The notes below the pieces were generated by a model. The model saw nothing but the letters and a program-made list of their open reading frames with translations. It made no database searches and was not told where the DNA came from. The translations under genes and the position numbers were made by a program. From Lysinibacillus fusiformis (lineage in GTDB: Bacteria > Bacillota > Bacilli > Bacillales_A > Planococcaceae), in NCBI RefSeq assembly GCF_002845985.1, contig NZ_PDFK01000001.1:930001-994000 (forward strand): DNA of 64,000 bases, in the 5' to 3' direction. This document shows, piece by piece, positions 57,168 to 64,000 of this stretch. How positions within the stretch are numbered: position 1 is the stretch's first letter; the number at the start of each line of letters is the position of its first letter.

Positions 57168-58010
57168 TTATTTTTTTGTCCAGCCTAAGCCCATCGATCC
57201 TTCACCTAAATGTGTGCCGATGACAGGGCCGAAATAGCTTAATTTAAAACTTACGTTCGGGTACGCTTCTGCTAATTGCTCTAGCCATTCCTGTGCCTCT
57301 GCTTGGCAATTGCCATGTATGACAACAGCGTCCACAGCTTCATACTTTCTCGCATCCTCTGCTAGCAATTCCTCCGCACGTTTTAATGCTTTTTTACGTG
57401 TTCGGATTTTTTCAAAAGGCACAATCACCTTGTCTACAAAATGTAGAACAGGCTTTACTTGTAATAAACCGCCGATCAAGGCTGCCGCAGAAGACAAACG
57501 CCCACCACGTTGTAAATGAGCTAAGTCGTCTACAATGAAGTAAGCACGGATATACTGCTGCATGTCCGCTAATGCCGCCAGTATGTCTTGCGCTGAATGG
57601 CCCTCTTTCGCCATTTCAGCAGCTTTTAAAACATAAAAGCCCTGAACCGCACAGGAAATTTCACTGTCAAAGGCATGCACTTTTATGCCTTCTACCATTT
57701 CACCTGCCTGTACTGCCCCTTGATATGTTCCACTAATACCACTTGATAAATGGATCGAAATAACCTCGTCATAATCCTTCGCTAGCTCGTCAAAGAGAGC
57801 AACAAATTCTCCGATTGGAGGCTGTGTTGTTTTTGGGAATTCTTTTGCTCCACGCACCTTATCGTAAAACTCAGATGCTGTGATGTCTACTTCTTCTGCA
57901 AATAGTTCACCTGAGATATTAACACTTAAAGGTATCATGTGAATGTTTAAGCGTGCACGTTCCTCAGCTGAAAGATATGCAGTACTATCTGTTACGATTG
58001 CCGTCCTCAT
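57168..58010 (-). CDS. degV: DegV family fatty-acid-binding protein
   Basis: 280 residues, the normal DegV length. The start motif is TAIVTDSTAYLSAEERARL, with the fatty-acid-binding TTQPPIGEFVALFDEL and SISLSSGISGTYQGA-like segment (SIHLSSGISGTYQGA). FakB/DegV proteins bind fatty acids for phosphorylation by FakA. I start at the ATG at 58010, nine bases after AGGAGAG; an open frame continues upstream to 58205 but has no comparable site. Between degSU and comF it matches B. subtilis yviA/degV. Confidence 0.92.
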   Translation of the reverse strand: MRTAIVTDSTAYLSAEERARLNIHMIPLSVNISGELFAEEVDITASEFYDKVRGAKEFPKTTQPPIGEFVALFDELAKDYDEVISIHLSSGISGTYQGAVQAGEMVEGIKVHAFDSEISCAVQGFYVLKAAEMAKEGHSAQDILAALADMQQYIRAYFIVDDLAHLQRGGRLSSAAALIGGLLQVKPVLHFVDKVIVPFEKIRTRKKALKRAEELLAEDARKYEAVDAVVIHGNCQAEAQEWLEQLAEAYPNVSFKLSYFGPVIGTHLGEGSMGLGWTKK

Positions 58011-58127
58011 CCATGTCCACTCTCCTATGATTCTTAGTTTACAATCTATTTCTTCTTGGTGCAATTGTTGTTGTTTGTTCGCTGTCGCACAGGATACGGA
58101 ATGAAAACAAAAAGAAATGAATGTAAA

Positions 58128-58230
58128 ATGAATGACGAACGTGAGATTCACGTTTTCGTTATTCATTTCGCATTCATTTTCTATGTATAGTAGGCGTATC
58201 TTCACTCAATTCTTATATTGAATGAAGATA
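58128..58230. repeat. Two strong stem-loops between the lipoprotein gene and degV
   Basis: First: ATGAATGACGAACGTGA (58128–58144) pairs with 58148–58166, with a 2-base bulge and mismatches. Second: 14-bp arms 58197–58210 and 58217–58230 with one mismatch (core ATCTTCA/TGAAGAT). Neither has a good T run. They may limit read-through or stabilise the lipoprotein mRNA. Confidence 0.5.
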
Positions 58231-58237
58231 GCTCCTG

Positions 58238-58789
58238 TTAGTTGCCTGTACTAGACTGTGAGTCATCACCAATATAAAAGACACTTGTAACCTTCCAATC
58301 ATCGTCTTCCTTCACAAAGACTGTTACTTGACGTCCTGCACTTTCGTGTTCAACATTTGTCTCAATCTGAAGAGAGTGCATTTTCATGTTGGCAAATACC
58401 TGAGCCTCTTCTGGTTCATATTTAGCAATCGTTACGTTTTCTACATCACGCTTAATATCAAATTGATCGAATACTTCTGTTGCATATGTTTTTTCTTCAT
58501 CGTATTTAAAACCCTTTGGATTTTTCGAGATTGTCTTCATATAACGCTCGATTTCTTCAGCATTTAATGCAGCAATATACTCATCGAAAGATGCTAAAAT
58601 TGCCTTTTCATCTGCTGCTGGCACATTTTCAGCTTTTTCCACGTTACCACCCATCATCTCAAAGCCTACTGTACCATCTTCTATTACTTTTTCTCGATCC
58701 TCGTCACTCATCTTCTCTTCTTTATTACCACATGCAGTTAAAGTTAATACGAATAAGATTAACACTGCTAGAAAACTTTTCTTTAACAT
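58238..58789 (-). CDS. Small lipoprotein of unknown function
   Basis: 183 residues. The signal peptide ends in the lipobox LTAC, so it is lipid-anchored outside the membrane. The mature part is acidic, with a fold resembling NTF2/SnoaL-like domains (KAILASFDEYIAALNAEEIERYMKTI ... VTVFVKEDDDWKVTSVFYIG); this is a weak match. The start is the ATG at 58789, seven bases after GGGAGG. A perfect 16-bp palindrome lies upstream. Function unknown. Confidence 0.8.
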   Translation of the reverse strand: MLKKSFLAVLILFVLTLTACGNKEEKMSDEDREKVIEDGTVGFEMMGGNVEKAENVPAADEKAILASFDEYIAALNAEEIERYMKTISKNPKGFKYDEEKTYATEVFDQFDIKRDVENVTIAKYEPEEAQVFANMKMHSLQIETNVEHESAGRQVTVFVKEDDDWKVTSVFYIGDDSQSSTGN

Positions 58790-58925
58790 CAAAAAACCTC
58801 CCGCGCATATTGTAGCATATAAATGCTGTAGTAGGAATTTTGTTGTGCTTTTTCAACATTTAGGTGCTACATCTTTCTTATGACGCATTTGCTTGTAAAA
58901 TGTTGCACGTTCTGTTAGTTTTCAT

Positions 58926-58941
58926 GTTTATACGTATAAAC
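58926..58941. promoter_or_regulatory. 16-bp perfect palindrome, candidate operator
   Basis: GTTTATACGTATAAAC is an uninterrupted 16-bp palindrome, about 140 bp upstream of the lipoprotein start and 90 bp beyond the degU terminator. Its size and symmetry suit a dimeric repressor site. Regulator unknown. Confidence 0.45.
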
Positions 58942-59024
58942 AGTCCCGTTTAGCAATGTTACAAAATTGTGAATAGCCTCTTCATGATTTCGTAAACCTT
59001 TATAAATAATTACCAAAAAACAAT

Positions 59025-59078
59025 AAAAAACTGTTTTAAAAACTACTTCAATAGAAAGTAGCCTTTAAAAACAGTTTT
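59025..59078 (-). terminator. Terminator after degU
   Basis: Long imperfect stem: AAAACTGTTTTTAAA on the minus strand pairs with TTTAAAACAGTTTT. TTTTTT follows. It isolates degSU from the lipoprotein gene. Confidence 0.85.
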
Positions 59079-59083
59079 AGCAC

Positions 59084-59758
59084 TTATCGTACTTCCACCC
59101 AACCATTTTTAATGGCTGTTACAACAGCTTGTGTACGGTCATTAACATTCATTTTTTGTAGAATACTTGAAACGTGGTTTTTAACCGTTTTTTCAGAGAT
59201 AAACAATGTCTCACCAATTGTACGGTTTGATTGACCATCTGTTAATAGCTGTAATACTTCACATTCACGTTTAGTTAATAAATGGAATGGACGACGAATT
59301 TCTGTTTGGTGGAAGTTCCCTTTATTTTCGTGTTCAGACAGGCGTTTGAACTCAGCTACTAGGTTTTTTGTTACTTTTGGATGTAAATAAGATCCACCAT
59401 TAGCAACGACTTTGATCGCTTCAACGATTTCATCGGCATCCATCTCTTTTAACATATAGCCAAGAGCACCTGATTTTAATGCATGTGTCACATATGTTTC
59501 ATCATCATGGATCGACAGCATAATCACTTTCGCATCAGGAAAATCATTGATTAACTCTGACGTTGCTTCTACTCCATTTTTACCTGGCATGTTAATATCC
59601 ATTAATACAACATCTGGTTCGTTTTCAGCATATAACGTAACCACGTCAGTACCATCATCACCTTCAGCTACTACATCAAACGTATCTTCAAAATCTAAAA
59701 TGCGTTTTACTCCTTCGCGGAATAGCTGGTGATCGTCTACAATTATAATCTTTGTCAT
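59084..59758 (-). CDS. degU: DegU, two-component response regulator
   Basis: 224 residues. The receiver domain has the phospho-aspartate in [13 protein letters not shown] and the conserved lysine in [10 protein letters not shown]. The C-terminal LuxR-type helix-turn-helix is [38 protein letters not shown]. DegU controls exoenzymes, motility, biofilm and competence. It follows degS by 34 bp. Confidence 0.97.
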   Translation of the reverse strand: MTKIIIVDDHQLFREGVKRILDFEDTFDVVAEGDDGTDVVTLYAENEPDVVLMDINMPGKNGVEATSELINDFPDAKVIMLSIHDDETYVTHALKSGALGYMLKEMDADEIVEAIKVVANGGSYLHPKVTKNLVAEFKRLSEHENKGNFHQTEIRRPFHLLTKRECEVLQLLTDGQSNRTIGETLFISEKTVKNHVSSILQKMNVNDRTQAVVTAIKNGWVEVR

Positions 59759-59792
59759 TTGTCTTTACCCCCTAAATTTCTGCAACATTGCA

Positions 59793-60941
59793 TCACTCTA
59801 CTTCTAACGGTATTTTAAATAAAACCGTTGTCCCTCGATTGATTTCACTAGTAATCGTGATTGTACCATTTAAAATTTCGATACGTTCTTTCATTCCTAA
59901 AATCCCAAAGGAATGGTCTTTCACTACTTGTGGATCAAAGCCAATGCCATCATCTTTCACAACGATATTGACAGCTTCTTTTAACCACTCAAGCTTTACC
60001 CAAATGTCTTTACATTTTCCATGCTTCATGGCATTTGTTACGCATTCCTGCACTAATCGGAAAATGGATACCTCATAATTTGAAGGTATACGTTTTTCTG
60101 TACTTCTCGATTGGAAATGAACTTCAACACCTGGATTATATTCAGTTACTGTCGATAAATACTTCTTTAATGTCGGAACAATTCCCAAATCATCAAGTGC
60201 CATTGGTCGTAGATCATAAATAATACGTCGCACCTCAGATAAAGCATTTCGCACCGTTTTCTTTAAATCAGCAATTTCAGCCAATGCATTTTCAATACCC
60301 TTTTCACGATACGTTCTATCTATTAAATCAGTGCGCATTAGTACATTTGCAAGCATTTGAGCAGGTCCATCATGAATCTCTCTTGATAAACGCTTACGCT
60401 CTTCTTCTTGAGCTGCAATAATACGTATCCCAAAATCTTGCTTCATTTTTGCTTGTTCAAGCGCTAAACCAACATTTTTTAAATCTGAAGTTAAGTAATT
60501 CAAAATGACATTTACCTGATTGACAATATGATCAGCACGTTCAATCGTATCGAGTAATCCTCTTAATCTTCTCTCTAGATCATCTCTTTTATCGCGTAGC
60601 TGTTTTTCTTGCGTTCTAATAACGGAGAGCTTTACCTGGAAATCATGTGCAGTTTCATATGCTTCTCTAACTTGTTCTTCGGTATAATTATCAAAAGCTT
60701 TACTTACTAATACAAGTCTTTGCTTAGCAAGCTGCGTACTTTTTTCCAGAGCATCGCCTTCATCAATTACAATTGATATTTGTTTTCGAACAATTTCCAG
60801 CTCTTTTTGCATATCTTCAAAGCTTCTTCGGCTTTGTTCACTTATAATAAAGATGTCATCCTTTGAGCTCATGATTGTATCTAACATTCGATTGAAAATG
60901 TCATCAAGCGACTTTAAATCGAAGGTATCATTTGAAAACAT
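59793..60941 (-). CDS. degS: DegS, cytoplasmic sensor histidine kinase
   Basis: 382 residues with no membrane helix. An N-terminal coiled sensor region (about 1–175) is followed by the HisKA_3 box LSREIHDGPAQMLANVLMRTD and an HATPase domain (VQECVTNAMKHGKCKDI, VKDDGIGFDPQ). It phosphorylates DegU. The ATG lies at 60941; a 165-bp divergent gap separates it from yvyE. Confidence 0.97.
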   Translation of the reverse strand: MFSNDTFDLKSLDDIFNRMLDTIMSSKDDIFIISEQSRRSFEDMQKELEIVRKQISIVIDEGDALEKSTQLAKQRLVLVSKAFDNYTEEQVREAYETAHDFQVKLSVIRTQEKQLRDKRDDLERRLRGLLDTIERADHIVNQVNVILNYLTSDLKNVGLALEQAKMKQDFGIRIIAAQEEERKRLSREIHDGPAQMLANVLMRTDLIDRTYREKGIENALAEIADLKKTVRNALSEVRRIIYDLRPMALDDLGIVPTLKKYLSTVTEYNPGVEVHFQSRSTEKRIPSNYEVSIFRLVQECVTNAMKHGKCKDIWVKLEWLKEAVNIVVKDDGIGFDPQVVKDHSFGILGMKERIEILNGTITITSEINRGTTVLFKIPLEVE

Positions 60942-61106
60942 AGTATACTCCCCAGTCTAATGTCTTATGATTACTCACTATTTTAATAGACCAATTTCAT
61001 ATATTCCATAGTCTACACCCATTATAGCATTACCATGCTAAAATTTAATGCTTTTTCTACACGAAAATTATAGAATAGAACTCTAATTAAAAGGAGATTG
61101 ATACGG

Positions 61107-61742
61107 ATGAGAGAAAACTATTTAACAGTAAAAGGATATGGTGAAAGCGAAATTGTTATTTCCAAATCCCGCTTTCTCACTTATATAGAACGTGCAGAAA
61201 CGGAAGAGGATGCAATTTCCTTTATAGATCGTATAAAAAAAATGCATCATAATGCAACACATAACTGCTCAGCCTATATTATTGGTGAGCATGATCATAT
61301 TCAAAAAGCGAATGATGACGGGGAACCTAGTGGTACGGCTGGCGTCCCTATGTTAGAGGTCTTAAAAAAACAAGGCTTAAAAGATACGGTCGTCGTAGTT
61401 ACTCGCTATTTTGGAGGTATTAAGCTCGGTGGTGGTGGTCTCATTCGTGCTTACGGGAAAGCGACAACAGAGGGTCTCATTGCTGCACAAGTAGTTGAAC
61501 GTAAACTTCATCATTTCATGAAGGTAGCCATTGATTACACATGGCTAGGGAAAGTCGAAAATGAAATAAGAGGTTCATCTTACTCTTTAGAGGAAATACG
61601 GTATTTAGAGGGTGTCGAAATCATTACTTCTGTGTTAAAAGAGGAAGAAGAGCAGTTCCGAAATTGGATTACAGAAATCACAAATGGACAAGCTTCCATT
61701 ACATTCGAAGATGCTCAATTTATAGAATTTATTGTCAAATAA
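61107..61742 (+). CDS. yvyE: YvyE, YigZ/IMPACT family protein
   Basis: 211 residues. The UPF0029/IMPACT signature is visible: SKSRFLTYIERAETEEDAISF, HNCSAYIIGEHDHIQKANDDGEPSGTAGVPML, VTRYFGGIKLGGGGLIRAYGKAT. The C-terminal part is a small alpha/beta domain. Exact function is unknown; relatives touch translation control. The ATG at 61107 lies ten bases after AAGGAG; a TTG inside that region (61098) is less likely. Position next to degS matches B. subtilis. Confidence 0.93.
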   Translation: MRENYLTVKGYGESEIVISKSRFLTYIERAETEEDAISFIDRIKKMHHNATHNCSAYIIGEHDHIQKANDDGEPSGTAGVPMLEVLKKQGLKDTVVVVTRYFGGIKLGGGGLIRAYGKATTEGLIAAQVVERKLHHFMKVAIDYTWLGKVENEIRGSSYSLEEIRYLEGVEIITSVLKEEEEQFRNWITEITNGQASITFEDAQFIEFIVK

Positions 61743-61890
61743 ATAGTTTTAATTGTCGAAACTAAATATGCATAGTATAATTTTTTTGTTAGGCTATTTT
61801 TATTGACCATTCGTTTGCTTTATTGTAATTGAATAAAATTTAGCTTTATCGCATTATTATTCCCAATAATTAGAGGAGAATATATCTAAT

Positions 61891-62946
61891 ATGAAAAAAA
61901 GATCTGTTAAACCGTACAAAAAAAGATCTTCTAAAGCTTCCTTAATTATAAAAGTTACACTACTATTAGTTGCCAGCTTGGTGATTTGTGTAACGGCTTA
62001 TGGTGTTTACCTTACAAAACAGGTAGAGCATGCTGCAAACTCAGCATACGAGGAATTAGAAGGTCGACAGGTTTCTACTCAGCGAGAAGAAAAAGTAGAG
62101 CCAGTACATGATAATGTATCTATTTTATTTGTCGGGGTTGATGATAGTGATAATCGTGGACAGGGTTCTGAAAACTCACGTTCCGATGCACTTATTTTAG
62201 CTACGTTAAATAACAAAACACATACAATTAAAATGTTAAGTATTCCTCGTGATTCTTACGTTTATATTCCTAAGGTCGGTTATAAAGATAAAATTACTCA
62301 TGCTCATGCAATGGGTGGAACACTTACTACTATCGAAACAGTAGAACAACTATTTGACATTCCAATCGACTATTATGTGCGTATGAACTTCAATGCCTTC
62401 ATTGACGTTGTCGATGCACTCGGTGGTATTGAAGCAGAGGTACCTTATGCTTTACACGAATTAGATGAATTTGATAAATTCACAATCAATTTACAGCCAG
62501 GCTTACAGCATTTAAACGGTAGTGAGGCTCTTGCCCTTGCAAGAACACGTAAGCAAGATAGTGATATTGAGCGTGGTAAACGTCAACAAGAAATTCTTTC
62601 AGCTATTATCAAAAAAGTTGCTTCTGTTGGTTCCATCACAAAGTATGATGATGTCATTAAAGCCCTTGGTGATAACATGAAAACAGATATGACATTCACT
62701 GAAATGAAATCCTTCATATCTTACTTATCAAAAGGTGCTCCACGTATCGACTCTTTAACATTGGATGGTACAGATGACATGTCTACTGGTATTTATTATT
62801 ATCAGTTAAATCAGGATTCTGTAGATGAAGTGAAGGAAATCTTCAATAACCATCTTGGACGAAATGAAAGTTCATCAAGCCTAACAAGTGGCAATACTTC
62901 AGGAACAGACAGTGCTGCAAGCGATGATAATTCAGCCGTTGAATAA
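61891..62946 (+). CDS. LytR-CpsA-Psr (LCP) family wall-polymer ligase
   Basis: 351 residues: a basic N-terminus, one membrane helix (about 18–42), then the LCP domain with GVDDSDNRGQGSENSRSDALILATLN, LSIPRDSYVYIPKVG and LARTRKQDSDIERGKRQQE, including the conserved arginines. LCP enzymes attach teichoic acids or other glycopolymers to peptidoglycan. The Ser/Thr-rich tail is surface-exposed. GAGGAG precedes the ATG. A tagO-type gene follows on the other strand, consistent with a wall teichoic acid locus. Confidence 0.95.
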   Translation: MKKRSVKPYKKRSSKASLIIKVTLLLVASLVICVTAYGVYLTKQVEHAANSAYEELEGRQVSTQREEKVEPVHDNVSILFVGVDDSDNRGQGSENSRSDALILATLNNKTHTIKMLSIPRDSYVYIPKVGYKDKITHAHAMGGTLTTIETVEQLFDIPIDYYVRMNFNAFIDVVDALGGIEAEVPYALHELDEFDKFTINLQPGLQHLNGSEALALARTRKQDSDIERGKRQQEILSAIIKKVASVGSITKYDDVIKALGDNMKTDMTFTEMKSFISYLSKGAPRIDSLTLDGTDDMSTGIYYYQLNQDSVDEVKEIFNNHLGRNESSSSLTSGNTSGTDSAASDDNSAVE

Positions 62947-62962
62947 CCAGTAATGACTTTCC

Positions 62963-63003
62963 AAAGCCCTTAGACAAGCCATCTTGTCTAGGGGCTTTTT
63001 ATA
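62963..63003 (+). terminator. Terminator after the LCP gene
   Basis: 16-bp near-perfect stem (62963–62978 with 62983–62998, core CTTAGACAAG), with G-T pairing at one position, followed by TTTTTA. Confidence 0.9.
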
Positions 63004-63193
63004 TTACTTCCCCAAAGATTAAACTGCTCTTTTCATTTACCCTGTCATGAACTAGTTAAACAAGCCTATTTTAGCTTTCCTCCCTTTCCATTTCCTATAC
63101 ATTATAATGGTAATGTCCGTCAGTAATGTGGTTCACTCAAAGTTGCTATTTATGCTTATCAATAAGAAAGACATTGAGAAGCGCTCTTTTAAG

Positions 63194-63475
63194 CTATACA
63201 TCCAAGTAGCCAGTTTCTTTGGCAGCAAAAGTAAGCCTCACCTGCATGAACAATGTTTTTAGATCTCTTAAGGTTTTTCCATCACAATCCATGCTTTTGC
63301 TTCGCGTCCGCAAAGACACATTCAATCGTCTCTTTGCGCTTTGCATAAATTGGTTTGCTGTCATAGGAATGTCGTAAATGTTCAGCTTCCTCTAAATATA
63401 ATTCCCAAATATGGTGTTGAATGAGTTATTTTCTGTACATTGTGATGCATGGTTATATTGGCAATACGCCATATT
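63194..63475 (-). pseudogene. Decayed IS1182-type transposase, C-terminal remnant
   Basis: Translating the minus strand gives IWELYLEEAEHLRHSYDS and then YAKRKETIECVFADAKQKHG, the conserved C-terminal block of IS1182-family transposases. After a frameshift LRDLKTLFMQVRLTFAAKE continues the family pattern and ends in TAG at 63194. A trace of the preceding cysteine region (QCTEN) is readable in a third frame. No start or terminal inverted repeats were found. It sits in a 790-bp gene-free gap. Confidence 0.65.
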
Positions 63476-63654
63476 CGTTGCGATTTCTTTCATTTTCGTA
63501 CTAAATGCTTCTTAGGTACTTATTAATCGATCGTTAACATCTCTAATCGTTCACGATGAAGTATTTTATGTAGAAGCTGATTGGTGCGAAGTAGTGGCAA
63601 TAACAAAGCGAGGGAAGCAACTCGCCCCCGCCTTTAGCATCAATCGACGGTTTT

Positions 63655-63706
63655 AATAAAAAAAGACTGTAGATAATCTCAATTTTTTTGAGTTTATCTA
63701 CAGTCT
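63655..63706 (-). terminator. Terminator after the tagO-type gene
   Basis: 13-bp perfect stem AGACTGTAGATAA (63664–63676 with 63694–63706). On the minus strand TTTTTTT follows. A second small perfect hairpin (AATCATACA/TGTATGATT, 63711–63731) lies between it and the stop codon. Confidence 0.9.
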
Positions 63707-63740
63707 GAGCAATCATACAAAATGTATGATTGCTTTCGTT

Positions 63741-64000
63741 TTATTTACTGAAAATCCGTACAAAGTTTAATAATGGTCTATAGTTTTTACCTGCTAGCCC
63801 AATGACCTCAACAAAGATTTCAATGGCTGTTAAAATAACAGCTACAAGTAAAATAGCTCCCCATAATTTTGCCATAGAGAAGATGATCGCTGCTAATCCA
63901 AACATCATCGCGATGCCATAAATAATTAATACAGTTTGACGATGTGTAAAGCCCATATCCAGTAAACGGTGGTGTAAGTGAGATTTATCTGGATCAGACC
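63741..64000 (-). CDS. tagO: TagO/MraY-type undecaprenyl-phosphate GlcNAc-1-phosphate transferase, C-terminal part (cut by window edge)
   Basis: The window holds about the last 85 residues. The visible start SDPDKSHLHHRLLDMGFTHRQ contains the HHR-type motif of bacterial GlcNAc-1-phosphate transferases that begin wall teichoic acid synthesis. Two or three membrane helices follow and the protein ends LLNFVRIFSK. The true start lies beyond base 64000; the ATG at 63956 is internal. Confidence 0.88.
   Translation of the reverse strand, partial: SDPDKSHLHHRLLDMGFTHRQTVLIIYGIAMMFGLAAIIFSMAKLWGAILLVAVILTAIEIFVEVIGLAGKNYRPLLNFVRIFSK

Noticed and set aside
57168..58205. DegV with a 65-residue N-terminal extension
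   Set aside because: The normal DegV start is at 58010 with its own ribosome site; the extension has no counterpart in the family and lacks an initiation signal.

Overview
The window looks like chromosome from a low-GC, motile, Gram-positive Bacillales organism, most likely Lysinibacillus or a close relative. Evidence is the gene order (tagO–LCP–yvyE–degSU–degV–comF–flgM/N/K/L–fliW–csrA–hag–flaG–fliD–secA–prfB), strong GGAGG ribosome binding sites, frequent GTG/TTG starts, and a small flagellin typical of the group. The genus is inferred from content only. Almost every gene is on the minus strand, so transcription runs from high to low coordinates. The plus-strand genes are azlCD, one comK, yvyE and the LCP gene. 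No rRNA, tRNA or CRISPR array was seen.

Layout from low to high coordinates. 1–3.7 kb: addA (partial) and addB, recombinational repair. 3.9–6.6 kb: a VTT membrane protein, an XRE-cupin regulator divergent from azlCD (branched-chain amino acid export type), and csbA. 6.6–15.6 kb: cell-division and envelope genes minJ, ctpB, a ResA-like thioredoxin with a membrane partner, an M23 hydrolase directly after ftsEX, and a yvlB-like gene. 15.6–20.6 kb: uvrBA behind a recognisable SOS box. 21–27.8 kb: an IDEAL-domain protein, two comK paralogues flanking prfB (with its programmed +1 frameshift, so its true start lies upstream of the longest open frame), secA, hpf and a PilZ gene. 28–31.9 kb: fliS, fliT, fliD, flaG.

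32–48.7 kb is an accessory flagellin-modification island inserted between flaG and hag. It holds a flagellin lysine methylase (fliB), all six pseudaminic acid enzymes (pseB, C, H, G, I, F), a Maf-type flagellin glycosyltransferase with a small coupled partner, and a FkbM-type methyltransferase. In the middle of the pse operon sits a seven-gene acyl/carbonyl cassette: LuxC-like acyl reductase, LuxE-like acyl transferase, AMP-dependent ligase, split transketolase (two genes), SDR and a dedicated acyl carrier protein. No luciferase genes are present. I infer that this cassette makes an unusual acyl or ketol substituent for the flagellar sugar. It is the best candidate here for an undescribed system.

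48.8–55.1 kb is the late flagellar region: hag with a SigD promoter and a CsrA-binding hairpin in its leader, csrA-fliW, a DUF6470 gene, flgL, flgK, flgN, flgM, yvyF. 55.1–61 kb: comFC-comFA, degV, a lipoprotein, degU-degS. 61–64 kb: yvyE, an LCP gene, an IS1182-type transposase relic, and the C-terminus of a TagO-type transferase. SigD-like promoters are visible before hag, maf, pseB, flgM and flaG, so glycosylation and filament genes appear to be co-regulated. Two minisatellite-like arrays (9.46–9.65 kb and 20.7–20.9 kb) fill gene-free gaps.
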